From Chloroflexota bacterium (GTDB lineage Bacteria > Chloroflexota > UBA11872 > UBA12225 > JAJDUF01), in assembly GCA_022826725.1 (NCBI GenBank), contig JAJDUF010000016.1:620001-684000 (forward strand): a stretch of 64,000 bases of DNA, read 5' to 3'. This document shows, one piece after another, positions 48,800 through 57,538 of the stretch (positions are counted from its first letter, which is position 1; each line of letters starts with the position of its first letter). The translations under genes and the position numbers were made by a program. The notes under the pieces are model-generated. The model was not told the origin of the DNA, made no database searches, and saw only the letters and a list, made by a program, of their open reading frames with translations.

Positions 48800-49966
48800 A
48801 TGGCCCTGCCCGCACGGATGAAGTTCGGGATTTTCCTGGCGCCGTTTCACCGGCTCGGGGAGGACCCCACCCTTGGTCTGGAGCGCGATCTGGAGCTGCT
48901 CCAGTGGCTAGACTATCTGGGGTTCGACGAGGCCTGGATCGGCGAGCACCATAGCGGTGGCTGGGAGACGATTGCCTCCCCGGAAGTGTTCATGGCCACC
49001 GCCGCCGAGCGGACCAGGCACATCAAGCTCGGCACCGGGGTCATCAGCCTGGCGTACCACCATCCGCTGATGGTCGCCAATCGCATGGTGTTGCTCGATC
49101 ACCTCACGCGGGGGCGCGTGATGATGGGCGTGGGGCCGGGCGCCCTGTCGCCTGATGCGGTCATGCTCGGCGTTGACCTGGTGAGCCAGCGCCAGCGGAT
49201 GCACGAATCGCTGGACATCATCATGCGGCTGCTCACGGAGACGGAGCCGATCACCTACGAGTCGGACTGGTTCCAGTTGCACGACGCGCTGCTGCACCTG
49301 CGGCCCTATACGCAGCCGCACTTCCCCGTCGCGGTCGCGGCTTCCGGCTCCCCGTCGGGCATGGAGTTGGCCGGCAAGCATGGGCTATGGGTGCTCTCGG
49401 TCAGTTCGGTGAACCCGCGGGGCCAGATGACCACCGACCTGAACGAGTTCTGGCAGATTGCCGAGGAGAGCGCCGCCCGGCACGGCCAATCGGTGAGCCG
49501 CGACGAGTGGCGGCTGGTGCTCCACGTACACCTAGCCGAATCACGTCAGGAAGCCATCGAGCAGGTACGCGAGGGGGCGGCGGCGTTCCAGCACAGCTAC
49601 TTCGAGCAGACGCTGGGGCAGGACGCGCTCGCCGATGGCCCCCCGGAGAAGATTGTCGAGGCGGCGAACGAGCAGGACGTGTGGTGTGTCGGCACGCCGG
49701 ACGATCTTGTCGGCAAGATAAACCGGCTCAGTGAGGCGAGTGGCGGCTTCGGTGGCTTGCTGCTGCTCGCGCACGAGTGGGCTACGCGCGAGCAGACTTA
49801 TCATAGCTACGAGCTGCTGGCGCGTTATGTCAAGCCACAGTTCCAAGGCTCGCTGGTCAACCTCACGACCTCGCAGGCGTGGGCCACCGACAAGCTCGCC
49901 GAGATCAAGTCCAAGCAAAAGCTGGCCATGGATCGCGCCAAGCGCGACTACCTGTCGCGGCGGTGA
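48800..49966 (+). CDS. LLM class flavin-dependent oxidoreductase
   Basis: This is a 388-residue luciferase-like monooxygenase barrel. Characteristic parts are the N-terminal MKFGIFLAPFHRLGEDPTLG with FDEAWIGEHHSGGWE, then TAAERTRHIKLGTGVISLAY, HHPLMVANRMVLLDHLTRGR and FPVAVAASGSPSGMELAGKH. WCVGTPDDLVGKINRLSEAS is typical as well. The family uses FMNH2 or F420H2 with oxygen or as a dehydrogenase. No flavin reductase adjoins. GGGAGAGCATGTT precedes the ATG. It follows a PhyH gene; together they suggest an oxidative degradation step. R2 and R3 repeats come directly after the stop. Confidence 0.93.
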   Translation: MALPARMKFGIFLAPFHRLGEDPTLGLERDLELLQWLDYLGFDEAWIGEHHSGGWETIASPEVFMATAAERTRHIKLGTGVISLAYHHPLMVANRMVLLDHLTRGRVMMGVGPGALSPDAVMLGVDLVSQRQRMHESLDIIMRLLTETEPITYESDWFQLHDALLHLRPYTQPHFPVAVAASGSPSGMELAGKHGLWVLSVSSVNPRGQMTTDLNEFWQIAEESAARHGQSVSRDEWRLVLHVHLAESRQEAIEQVREGAAAFQHSYFEQTLGQDALADGPPEKIVEAANEQDVWCVGTPDDLVGKINRLSEASGGFGGLLLLAHEWATREQTYHSYELLARYVKPQFQGSLVNLTTSQAWATDKLAEIKSKQKLAMDRAKRDYLSRR

Positions 49967-49969
49967 GGG

Positions 49970-50090
49970 GCCGGCCCCCCTACGGTACCCCGCTGTGGCA
50001 GGGGGACGAGGCTGTTGGCACCGCTGCGGCGGGGGGCGGCGTGCTCCCTCCCCTGTCGCAACGGGGGAGGGCTAGGGTGGGGGCCACGAC
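49970..50090. repeat. Adjacent palindromic repeats R2 and R3
   Basis: GGCCCCCCTACGGTACCCCG with TGTGGCAGGGGGACGAGG (R2) precedes CCCTCCCCTGTCGCAACG and GGGGAGGGCTAGGGTGGG (R3). Together with those at 52924-53050 they show R2 and R3 occurring as a unit. They lie between convergent genes. Confidence 0.7.
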
Positions 50091-50096
50091 ATCCCC

Positions 50097-51080
50097 CTAG
50101 ACGCAGCCGGGAAACTCTTGGCCGGCGACGAGCAGGTAGCGGCGGTTACCCGCGACGATATTGTCCCGGATATGCACTCCGTCGGGACTCTGGTAGTAGG
50201 CGTGCTCCCACCAGGGATCGTCGTTGGCGAAGTTGCCAAACTGTGATTCCGCGTCGCAGTAGTGCATCGCCCAGCCGCGGCGATGCTGGTCGGTCTCGTT
50301 CGGCCCGGTGGCGTGCATGGTCCAGCGGTCGTGGAAGGCGGCATCGCCGGGTTTCAGGGTGACGAGCACCGTGTGCTCCAAACGCTCGGCCGTCAGCTCT
50401 TCCGCTACGCCCTCGTCGAACCGCACCTGGCCGTAGTCGGCGGCGATGGGCACGTAATGGAAACAGCCGTTCGCCTCCGTAACTTCATCCAAGGCAATCC
50501 AGCAGGTCACACTGCGCCGGCTGAACTGGAAGAAGCCATCCTGATGGAAGCGGTTGGCGCCTCCATACGGGCCTCCATCGTTGTACGGCGGCTTGTTGTA
50601 GAGGTGGTCGAACCACAGCTTGAGGTTGGGCGCGAGTAGCTCCCGCAGCACCTTGACCACGTTGGGGTGCGCGGCGAACTTGCGGAACACCGCGTCGTTG
50701 TCGGCCAGGTGATCGAGGGTGCTGCCGAAACGCTGCCACGGATTGTCGGAGGCCTGTGCGGCGGCCACAGCGGCCTCGTCTATCGGACGCTGGCGTACCG
50801 GGTACACCCGGTCGCCGCGGCGCGCGTAGCGCCCGGTGATCCGCTCTTCCGGTTGCTCGGCGAAGGTGTTGTATCTGGGCAACTCCTCCACGTCCTGCTT
50901 GTATAGCTCCTGCAGCCGCTGTCGCTCGGCCGTGTCGCGCTGTCGGTACGTTTCGACGTCGCTGATAATCTCGTCGGCGCGCCGGCGCAGCGTGGCGACC
51001 TCGTCCGGGGGCAGCACGTTGCGGACGACCATGAACCCGTTCTCGCGGAAATCGGCGTGCCGTACCTCGCTCAGCTCCAT
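50097..51080 (-). CDS. Phytanoyl-CoA dioxygenase family protein (PhyH)
   Basis: This is a 327-residue Fe(II)/2-oxoglutarate-dependent oxygenase. The HxD motif is in ANRFHQDGFFQFSRRSV, and CWIALDEVTEANGCFHYVPI follows as in other PhyH proteins. The distal His is FHDRWTMHATGPNE with HRRGWAMHYCDAES providing the Arg. Its N-terminus MELSEVRHADFRENGFMVVR is the family domain start. Start ATG 51080 has AGGAGG upstream. It is convergent with the LLM oxidoreductase across the repeats at 49970. Three such genes in one window points to a lineage rich in small-molecule hydroxylases. The substrate is unknown. Confidence 0.9.
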   Translation of the reverse strand: MELSEVRHADFRENGFMVVRNVLPPDEVATLRRRADEIISDVETYRQRDTAERQRLQELYKQDVEELPRYNTFAEQPEERITGRYARRGDRVYPVRQRPIDEAAVAAAQASDNPWQRFGSTLDHLADNDAVFRKFAAHPNVVKVLRELLAPNLKLWFDHLYNKPPYNDGGPYGGANRFHQDGFFQFSRRSVTCWIALDEVTEANGCFHYVPIAADYGQVRFDEGVAEELTAERLEHTVLVTLKPGDAAFHDRWTMHATGPNETDQHRRGWAMHYCDAESQFGNFANDDPWWEHAYYQSPDGVHIRDNIVAGNRRYLLVAGQEFPGCV

Positions 51081-51105
51081 GGTTCACCTCCTGCTAACCT
51101 GGGGG

Positions 51106-51160
51106 CAGCCCTCACCCCGGCCCTCTCCCACGCCAGGGCACCCACAAGGGACGCCCCTAC
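51106..51160. repeat. R1-related half element and CACAAGGG motif
   Basis: CCCTCACCCCGGCCCTCTCC then CCCACAAGGGACGCCCCTAC join one R1 arm to the tail seen after R2 at 45750. It lies between co-directional genes. Confidence 0.45.
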
Positions 51161-51230
51161 AGAGTTAGCGGCTGCACGCCCGGATTCTCGTCTTCACGGG
51201 AAGGGCCGGTGCTGATCCAGGATACAGCAA

Positions 51231-51256
51231 GGCCGAGGGGCGTTTGCCCCTCGGCC
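51231..51256 (-). terminator. Hairpin terminator-like element after the solute-binding protein gene
   Basis: GGCCGAGGGGC-GTTT-GCCCCTCGGCC is a perfect 11-bp stem with a four-base loop, 40 bases past the stop codon of the 51297-52775 gene. The T-run is very short, so termination may be weak or factor-assisted. Confidence 0.6.
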
Positions 51257-51296
51257 TCAGCAGCGGCACAGATTCCGAGCGACTGGTGCTCGGGGC

Positions 51297-52775
51297 TTAC
51301 TGCATCATCCTGATGTCGTCGTCAAGCATGACCTGCGTTTCGCGCTGGGCGCTCTCCAGACCGGCCTTCGGCGCGACCTTCTTCGTCATGATGTCCTTGA
51401 CGGCCTGGCCGATCCTGCCGGTGATCTTGCTGTGGGACGGCAAGCCGGGCCACCGCCAGCCGTAAGGAGCCAGGTCAACGAAGCCAAGGAACTGCGGGTC
51501 TTGACTGAGCGTCTCGCGGAGCTTGGGATGGTCGAGGCCCTTCTGGCTGATGGGGATAGTAATCGCACGGATCATGTGCTCGACCTGGGCATCCGGCTCG
51601 CTCAACCAGAGCGTCACCTGGGACGCGGCCTGCTGTCGCTCCGGAGTGGTCTTGAAGACGACGGAGTTCCAGCCGCCGTTGATGGCCGACTTCACCTTCC
51701 CCACCGGGTGCAGTGGTACATGGACCACCTCGAACGGCGGCGCCTCCTGCTGGCGGATGGTGGGAATACGATAGACCCCCTGGTGCTCGAAGGCCACGTT
51801 ATTCTTCGCGTGGCGGTACTCTTCCCGCACGCCCCACGTCTGATTCTCGGCGGGATGATCGAAGATGATCCGGTTGTCGAGCCACCGGAGCCAGAGCGTC
51901 ATCGTCTCCAGGAACTCGGCCGTGTCCACCTGCATCTTCGTAGCATCATCGCTGATCGGGTTCTTGCCCGTGCTCCGCACGAAGTCCAGGTAGAAGTACC
52001 AACCCATCGAGAGGGGAATCAACCCCTCCAAGGGATTCTCCCGGGCCGGTGTAACGAACTTCTCCGCCTTTGCCTCGAAGTCGTCCAGCGTCCAATCTTC
52101 CTTTGGCGCTTCCACGGCGTGTTGCTGGAGCAGGCCGACGTTGTAGATGAAGGCCACGTTATTCGTGGACACCGGCATCCCGACCACCTTGCCCGTCCAC
52201 ATGCTGCTCTCCAGCAGGTGCGGGAAGATGTCGGCCCGCTGTGCGGCCCACCGCGGCTCCGCCCTCAGCTCCTGGTCGAAGTCCATTGTCGCACCGGTGA
52301 CGTAGAACTCCAGGGCTGATGTGTAGCCGAGCACGTACATGTCCGGCGGGGTACCGGCGGCGACCAGCGTCTTGATCTTGGTTACGTTATTGCCGCCCTT
52401 GTTGGGGGCGCTGGCAGTGGAGTTACTGAGGTCCACATAGATGCCCTGCTCCGGGCCCATGGTTTCGTTGTAGATCTCGAGGGTCCGCAAACGAGCAGCA
52501 CCGGAAGGATGCGACTCCGGCAGACCCTGGTAGAAGACCACCGGCACCGGGGCCTTGGCCGCTGCGCCCGCTGCGCCTTGGGCACCCGTTGCGCCTTGGG
52601 CACCGGTCTCACCCTTCGCCCCGGCGGGCCCGGCCGGACCGGCCGGCCCGGCCTGAGGCTGACCCACGTAGCGTACCGTCGGCTCACCGCACGCCGCTAG
52701 CACGGCCGCTGCGGCTCCGGCGAGCAGCACTCCTGAGTTACGTCGCGTGATTCGCTTCCCTAGTCCGTAGCCCAT
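51297..52775 (-). CDS. Solute-binding lipoprotein with collagen-like linker
   Basis: This 492-residue extracellular binding protein is of the ABC sugar/peptide type. A twin-arginine-like RITRRNSGVLLAGAAAAVLA leads to the lipobox Cys in LAACGEPTVRY. After lipidation, ten Gly-X-Y triplets follow (GPAGPAGPAGAKGETGAQ, then GATGAQGAAGAA). The folded part begins near 75. PDMYVLGYTSALEFYVTGAT, KVVGMPVSTNNVAFIYNVG and WNSVVFKTTPERQQAASQ are typical of family 1 binding proteins. No permease or ATPase gene adjoins. The next gene upstream is a paralogue sharing the same N-terminus and linker almost identically. Function is uptake or sensing of an unknown sugar. Confidence 0.85.
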   Translation of the reverse strand: MGYGLGKRITRRNSGVLLAGAAAAVLAACGEPTVRYVGQPQAGPAGPAGPAGAKGETGAQGATGAQGAAGAAAKAPVPVVFYQGLPESHPSGAARLRTLEIYNETMGPEQGIYVDLSNSTASAPNKGGNNVTKIKTLVAAGTPPDMYVLGYTSALEFYVTGATMDFDQELRAEPRWAAQRADIFPHLLESSMWTGKVVGMPVSTNNVAFIYNVGLLQQHAVEAPKEDWTLDDFEAKAEKFVTPARENPLEGLIPLSMGWYFYLDFVRSTGKNPISDDATKMQVDTAEFLETMTLWLRWLDNRIIFDHPAENQTWGVREEYRHAKNNVAFEHQGVYRIPTIRQQEAPPFEVVHVPLHPVGKVKSAINGGWNSVVFKTTPERQQAASQVTLWLSEPDAQVEHMIRAITIPISQKGLDHPKLRETLSQDPQFLGFVDLAPYGWRWPGLPSHSKITGRIGQAVKDIMTKKVAPKAGLESAQRETQVMLDDDIRMMQ

Positions 52776-52923
52776 CGCTCAAACCTCCTCATATGGGCAA
52801 TGCGTTAATCCGCCGACTACCGACGGGACGCTCTCGGCATGGCGACCTTACCCCTGCCGGCAAGCCGCCCGGACGCCACATTATACGTCTACCAGAGAAG
52901 ATAGACAAACTCCACGCCGGCCG

Positions 52924-53050
52924 CGCCCCCCTATGGTCCCCCCGCCATGCGGGGGGACGGGATTGTGCCTGGCCCGGCACCCCGACACGGCGGGGGGACA
53001 GGATGTGTTCCCTCCCCTGTCGAAACGGGGGAGGGTTAGGGTGGGTGCCA
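52924..53050. repeat. Palindromic repeats R2 and R3
   Basis: GCCCCCCTATGGTCCCCCCG with CCATGCGGGGGGACGGG (R2) and TCCCTCCCCTGTCGAAACGG with GGGAGGGTTAGGGTGGG (R3) occupy much of the 294-base gap between the two binding-protein genes. A second GACACGGCGGGGGGACAGG lies between them. Confidence 0.7.
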
Positions 53051-53069
53051 GGCCTGCCGGCGCCGGCGG

Positions 53070-54473
53070 CTAGCCGTACTGCTTGAGGTCGTTATCGAGC
53101 ACGATCTGCGCGGCGCGCTGGCCCTGCTCCAAGGCTTCCTTGAGACCAAGCTCGTTGTCCAAGCCCTTCTTGACAAACGCGCTCAACTCGCCCTCCGACT
53201 TGCGGCCGGAGGGGAACGTCGGCACGCGCCAGGCATAGGGCGCCTGGTCAATGAAGGTCTTCAGGATCGGGTCCTCCTGGAGGCCCGCCTGCAGGGTGGG
53301 GTGATTGAGCGTAGCCCCGCAGATGGGGACATTGGAGCCTTCGAGGCTGAACGGCACGCCCCAGCCCGGCCCGCTCTTCCACATCGCATACAACGCGGCC
53401 CCTTGCTGAACTTCAGCGTCGGTCACCTTGAGAATGCTGTTGACCCAGCCGTGGGCCATGGTATAGGGAACGTTGTGCCGGGGCATCGGCGCTGCCCCGG
53501 AGTCCACGCCGACCTTCACTAGGGTAGGATGGCGGAAGTTGCCGGTGATATCGAAGGCTACTTTGCCTTCACCGGAACGCATCATCTCGCCGGGTGGCGG
53601 GGACGGGACGATCTGATGCTTCCAGGAGAGGTCGTAGAGCCACTGCATGGTCGTCAGGGCAACATCGTTGTCCACGGTCCACTTCGTCTGGTCGCTGTTC
53701 ATCAACTCGCCGCCCCAGCCGCCGTAGAAGATGAGAAAGTCCAGCGAACCGGAGCGATAGGTGAAACCCCAATAGTCCGGGGGACTGGACGCCTGCTCGA
53801 TCTTCTCCTCAAACTCCTGGAACGACCAGTTCGGCGTCGGCTCCGCGACTCCGGCCTTCTGGAGGACGCCCTTGTCGAAGTAGATACCGCGGTTGTTCGT
53901 GTCGGTCGGCAGCGAGGTGAGCTTCCCGCGCCACAGAACCGTATTGAGCATCCCCGGGAAGATGTCCGCGCGGTGCGCCGCCCACTCCTTGACGTGCTTC
54001 AACTCGTCATCGGGGCTGACGGAAAGGCCAGGTGCATACAGCACGGCGCCATCCCAGAAGGCAATATGCGCGTTCGTCGGGGGCTGGCCCCCGGCAGCGG
54101 CGACCACGGTCTTCTCGGTCACACCGGAAACACTGAGCACGTTCACCACGATGTTGTACTTGTCCAGCAGTTCCTCAGCAGCACGCTCGACGGCGGCATG
54201 GTTGGCCTCACCAGACGGATGCGTGCGGGGCAAGCCAATCCAATCTTCCACATTGACCGGCACCTTGGCCGCTGCGCCCACTGCGCCTTGGGCACCCGTT
54301 GCGCCTTGGGCGCCGGTCTCACCCTTCGCTCCTGCGGGGCCGGCCGGACCGGCCGGACCGGCTTGTGGCTGCCCCACGTAGCGCACGGTTGGCTCACCGC
54401 ACGCCACGGCCAGCACTCCACCGAGCATGGCGATCCCACCACGCAGATACGTTCGTCGGACTACGCTTGCCAT
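53070..54473 (-). CDS. Paralogous solute-binding lipoprotein with collagen-like linker
   Basis: This is a 467-residue lipoprotein. The N-terminus MASVVRRTYLRGGIAMLGG and lipobox LAVACGEPTVRY precede the same ten Gly-X-Y triplets (GPAGPAGPAGAKGETGAQ then GATGAQGAVGAA) as in the neighbouring gene. Between them only one Ala/Val change is apparent in the linker. The folded domain (AHIAFWDGAVLYAPGLSVSP, TSLPTDTNNRGIYFDKGVLQ and VNSILKVTDAEVQQGAALYA) is a diverged relative of the other. The conserved leader and linker with diverged receptor domains suggests duplication or gene conversion. It lies on the same strand and just upstream; together they may be one operon. No transport partner is visible. 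Confidence 0.85.
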   Translation of the reverse strand: MASVVRRTYLRGGIAMLGGVLAVACGEPTVRYVGQPQAGPAGPAGPAGAKGETGAQGATGAQGAVGAAAKVPVNVEDWIGLPRTHPSGEANHAAVERAAEELLDKYNIVVNVLSVSGVTEKTVVAAAGGQPPTNAHIAFWDGAVLYAPGLSVSPDDELKHVKEWAAHRADIFPGMLNTVLWRGKLTSLPTDTNNRGIYFDKGVLQKAGVAEPTPNWSFQEFEEKIEQASSPPDYWGFTYRSGSLDFLIFYGGWGGELMNSDQTKWTVDNDVALTTMQWLYDLSWKHQIVPSPPPGEMMRSGEGKVAFDITGNFRHPTLVKVGVDSGAAPMPRHNVPYTMAHGWVNSILKVTDAEVQQGAALYAMWKSGPGWGVPFSLEGSNVPICGATLNHPTLQAGLQEDPILKTFIDQAPYAWRVPTFPSGRKSEGELSAFVKKGLDNELGLKEALEQGQRAAQIVLDNDLKQYG

Positions 54474-54682
54474 CAGGCTTCCTCCCTATACGCTTCCGCT
54501 CCGTACCACGTCGGCCGGAGTCGGTTGGCTCACCCAATTCTCTGCGCCCGGCGAGCCGTCGGGCACATGCTCCACGAGCAGACCGTCTGCCCAGAGCGCC
54601 CCTATCATACGCTAGTTGGCGCAGGCAAGGCGAATCGGCGACCGCGACTCACCAGCTTGCGGGCTGGTCGGTAGCCGTTGTG

Positions 54683-55846
54683 CTAGGCAAAGAACGGCTC
54701 GCTGGCGACCGCATATTTGCGGGTCTCGTGCATATCCAGCTCCACGCCCAGCCCCGGACCTTCCGGTACCTCGATGTGGCCGTCGGCGATCTGCGGCCAG
54801 CAGCCGGCCAGAATCCGGTCCCAGCCCGGCATGGCGTGGAACTCCAAGGCCAGCAAGTTGGGGATGGCGGCACAGGCATGGACGGCCGCTGCAACCCCGA
54901 TGGCGCTGGCCGCCATGTGGGGGCAAGCCAGCAGGTGGTACAGGTCGGCCATCTCGCAGATTTTCTTCCCCTCGGACAACCCGCCACTGATCTGGAAGTC
55001 GGGCGCAACGATGCGCGTCGCCTCCTTGCGGTAGTACTCCAGGAACTCGTGGCGGAGGTGCAGTCCCTCGCCGGTGAGGGTGGGGACCGGCGAGGAGGCC
55101 GTGAGGGTGGCCCAGGCGTCCACGTCGGTGGGTGGCAGCAGGTCCTCGACCCAGGTGAGGTCGTAGGGTTCCATCGCCCGCAAGAAGCGCAGGGCATTCA
55201 CCAAGGTTCCACAGCGGCCCTCGACGGCAACCTCGATGTCACCGCCGACGTATTGCCGGATTTCGTCCACTTGCGCCACGAGGTGAGCCAGCCCCTTGCG
55301 GGTCAGGTGCTCGCCCATCATGCCGCCGGGGATCGCGCGCGCGGCCCGCGGGGTGGCATCGAACTTGAGGATGGTCGTCCCCATTTCCTGGTAGACCGCT
55401 TCCATTTTGCGATAGGTCTCCAGCGAGCCGACGCAGTTGTAGAGGCGGACGCGGTCCCGGTGCTTGCCGCCCAGCAGCTTGTAGACGGGCACGCCCGCCG
55501 CTTTGCCCGCCAAGTCCCAGAGCGCCGTTTCGATGGCACTGACCGCATGGACGGAAAGGCCGCTGTCGAAGTGAGAGGCGGTGGTGCCGGCGTAGGCTTG
55601 GGAGACCATGCTGCGGTGGAGCACCTCCACGTTTGTCGGGTCCTGCCCCAGCAGCATGTCCCGCAAAGTCAGTACGTGGGCCTTGACTTGAGGGGTGGCC
55701 GCGGTATCACCATACCCTTGGAGGCCCTCGGCGGTATCTATCCGCACTAGCAGCCACCGGCGGGTCCACGGCCCCCAAGGCGCCTCCAGGATGGCGGTCT
55801 TGATGTCGGTGATCGTCAGCGTGTTGCCCTTGGGCGTGCTCAACAT
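54683..55846 (-). CDS. Enolase-superfamily (mandelate racemase/MLE-type) protein
   Basis: This 387-residue protein has the capping-barrel layout of MR/MLE enzymes. AIETALWDLAGKAAGVPVYK and LLGGKHRDRV occur as in the family; TTILKFDATP gives a possible Lys. Metal ligands fit DIEVAVEGRCG, LTWVEDLLPPTD and TLTGEGLHLRHEFL. A late APDFQISGGLSEGKKI is the barrel end. It would abstract a proton alpha to a carboxylate and dehydrate or epimerise it. ATG 55846 has AAGGAG nine bases upstream and is preferred to 55909. It is 120 bases downstream of an AllA-like cupin gene on the same strand. A related enzyme lies at 37295. Confidence 0.92.
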   Translation of the reverse strand: MLSTPKGNTLTITDIKTAILEAPWGPWTRRWLLVRIDTAEGLQGYGDTAATPQVKAHVLTLRDMLLGQDPTNVEVLHRSMVSQAYAGTTASHFDSGLSVHAVSAIETALWDLAGKAAGVPVYKLLGGKHRDRVRLYNCVGSLETYRKMEAVYQEMGTTILKFDATPRAARAIPGGMMGEHLTRKGLAHLVAQVDEIRQYVGGDIEVAVEGRCGTLVNALRFLRAMEPYDLTWVEDLLPPTDVDAWATLTASSPVPTLTGEGLHLRHEFLEYYRKEATRIVAPDFQISGGLSEGKKICEMADLYHLLACPHMAASAIGVAAAVHACAAIPNLLALEFHAMPGWDRILAGCWPQIADGHIEVPEGPGLGVELDMHETRKYAVASEPFFA

Positions 55847-55966
55847 TGGCCCTGCTCCTTCCGAGTGGTCGGCGGCTCGCGGCGGTGGGCCATCGCCAAT
55901 GGCGCGCACGGCGACCGGCCGTGCGGTCGCGATACAGTGGTAGATGTGATGCGGCGCTAATCGGCG

Positions 55967-56632
55967 TTAGCCGGCGGCAGCCGCGGTGACCGGAAGGTAG
56001 GGCGTAATGTGCGGCCGCACTTCCGCCGGCACCAACTCCGGCGGCACGGTCAGGCGAATGAGCGCGTGCTGGCCCAAATCTTCGATGGCGACGGTGTTGT
56101 TGTGGTCGTACATGCCGGAGCTTTGCGAAATGCTCAAAATGCCGCCGGGCGTCAGGGCGCACGGCTCGACGTGCCAGGTATTGCGGTCGAGCTGCACGAC
56201 CGAGCCTGGCGGGGCCACGAAGAGCGCGTGGCCGCCCGGATCGAACGCCGTGTGCGACATCTTGGGATCGGCAACGACCACCCCAAACCAGCCCTGGAGG
56301 CACCGAAATACCTGGCCGAAGTTCAGGTGCCGGTTGGTGCGGAAGACCGGCTGCGGCAACGGGCCGACCAGGCTGATCTCTTCGTGGATGCTGTCGGTAT
56401 CGTTGATCCAAAGATGATCAATGCCCCCCAGTTCGCTCTTGTCTGGCCAGAGGGCCGTCAGCGGTTCGAGGGAGGTCGGAGGCACATACGCGCGGCCGTA
56501 GGGTGCGAACACCTCCGGCGTCAGCGGCTCGGCCACGATCTCGAAGCTCGGCAGGCCGGTCTCCGCGTCTATGGGCGCCCCGGCGACCAGGACCTTGACA
56601 TCATCCGGTTCGTGCGTATTGACCATAACCAT
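55967..56632 (-). CDS. Ureidoglycolate lyase (AllA)-like cupin
   Basis: This 221-residue protein has the AllA-like opening FEIVAEPLTPEVFAPYGRAY. It continues with hydrophobic beta-strands and a cupin-like metal region including VFRTNRHLNFGQVFRCLQGW, SVVQLDRNTWHVEPCALTPG and GMYDHNNTVAIEDLGQHALI. AllA releases urea from ureidoglycolate in allantoin breakdown, but the overall length and middle region differ, so a generic cupin of another pathway is equally plausible. I chose ATG 56632, nine bases after AAGGAG; upstream the frame continues open but without support. The MR/MLE gene downstream on the same strand may act on the same acid. Confidence 0.65.
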   Translation of the reverse strand: MVMVNTHEPDDVKVLVAGAPIDAETGLPSFEIVAEPLTPEVFAPYGRAYVPPTSLEPLTALWPDKSELGGIDHLWINDTDSIHEEISLVGPLPQPVFRTNRHLNFGQVFRCLQGWFGVVVADPKMSHTAFDPGGHALFVAPPGSVVQLDRNTWHVEPCALTPGGILSISQSSGMYDHNNTVAIEDLGQHALIRLTVPPELVPAEVRPHITPYLPVTAAAAG

Positions 56633-56781
56633 GCTTCCCATCTCCTTACTACGGCTTCGCCCCGTGGTGACGGTCGCGGCAAGTACACCGTGCCGCACGC
56701 TCTCGGCCGGTCCGTGCATCCCGCCGCAGGTCTGCTGAAGTGTACCCTGTCCGGGCCACCTGTCCACAGGCGGGGGCCGGG

Positions 56782-57450
56782 CTACCCCCTAATGGCCCCC
56801 CGCTCCGCGGGGAGACGACTGCCCACAGACGCGCGCCGGAACACGTAGGCCGCGGGCGACTTGGTATAGGCGAGGCCATGGCCCGTTCGCTCGATAGCGA
56901 CACGAGTGGCTTGCTTTCCGGACCGGGGCACAAAGTAGGTGTGCAGGTCTTGGTCGGTCAGCCGATGTCTGCCGCCGCGCCGCACGATCACTGCGATGAG
57001 GGCATAGTCGTCGTCGAGGGCAGCGAGGCTGGCATCACCGTGGCTGTCGTTGGCAACCAGGACGCCGCCGACCTGCAGGTAACGCTTGCAGGCCTGTGAA
57101 ACCGGGCCGGCCCATTGGGAAATAAGCAGATCGAAGCTGGAGTCAGGCTCGTCCAATGGTGCCGAGTAGTCCGCATGGTGAAACACGACCTCCGGATCGC
57201 CGTGATAACGCTGCCGCTCCTTAACCAGAAGCCGGACAACCGGGGCCGCGAAGAAGGAGGGGCAGCGCCGGTCAGTGTCAACATAGGTGACCGACGGGAT
57301 CACGAACGACGGACTGACGTGGACAAAGCTCCCGGGATAGAGGGCGCGTCGGACTCCGAAATGCGCGACGAGCAGTGCGAAGAGGTCAACTCGCTCGAAG
57401 CCCTTGTCCACGAAGTGTTGGTTGTAGAGCCGTAGGGCCGCGTTCGACAC
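56782..57450 (-). CDS. Putative SAM-dependent methyltransferase-like protein
   Basis: This 222-residue protein reads ALRLYNQHFVDKGFERVDLF then TYVDTDRRCPSFFAAPVVRL and PDSSFDLLISQWAGPVSQAC, with KRYLQVGGVLVANDSHGDAS. The acidic and aromatic positions resemble a Rossmann methyltransferase whose glycine-rich motif I is weak (YPGSFVHVSPSF). It may have lost SAM binding or be a different nucleotide-like fold. The last 13 residues (GSRLPAERGAIRG) are encoded by an R2 repeat copy, so the original C-terminus is probably missing. Start ATG 57450 has AGGTGTCGAACG and a poor ribosome binding site. Confidence 0.55.
   Translation of the reverse strand: MSNAALRLYNQHFVDKGFERVDLFALLVAHFGVRRALYPGSFVHVSPSFVIPSVTYVDTDRRCPSFFAAPVVRLLVKERQRYHGDPEVVFHHADYSAPLDEPDSSFDLLISQWAGPVSQACKRYLQVGGVLVANDSHGDASLAALDDDYALIAVIVRRGGRHRLTDQDLHTYFVPRSGKQATRVAIERTGHGLAYTKSPAAYVFRRASVGSRLPAERGAIRG
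56784..56818. repeat. Repeat R2, inside the 3' end of a gene
   Basis: CCCCCTAATGGCCCCCCGCT and CCGCGGGGAGACGAC are an R2 copy. It forms the terminal codons and stop of the gene at 56782-57450. Confidence 0.6.
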
Positions 57451-57538
57451 CTAGGCACTCCCTGGGCAGTCCACACCCACCATCCAAGCCAGCCGCCGCG
57501 TGGGCTGCGGGGCAGCGGCGACGCTACGACAGGCACTC

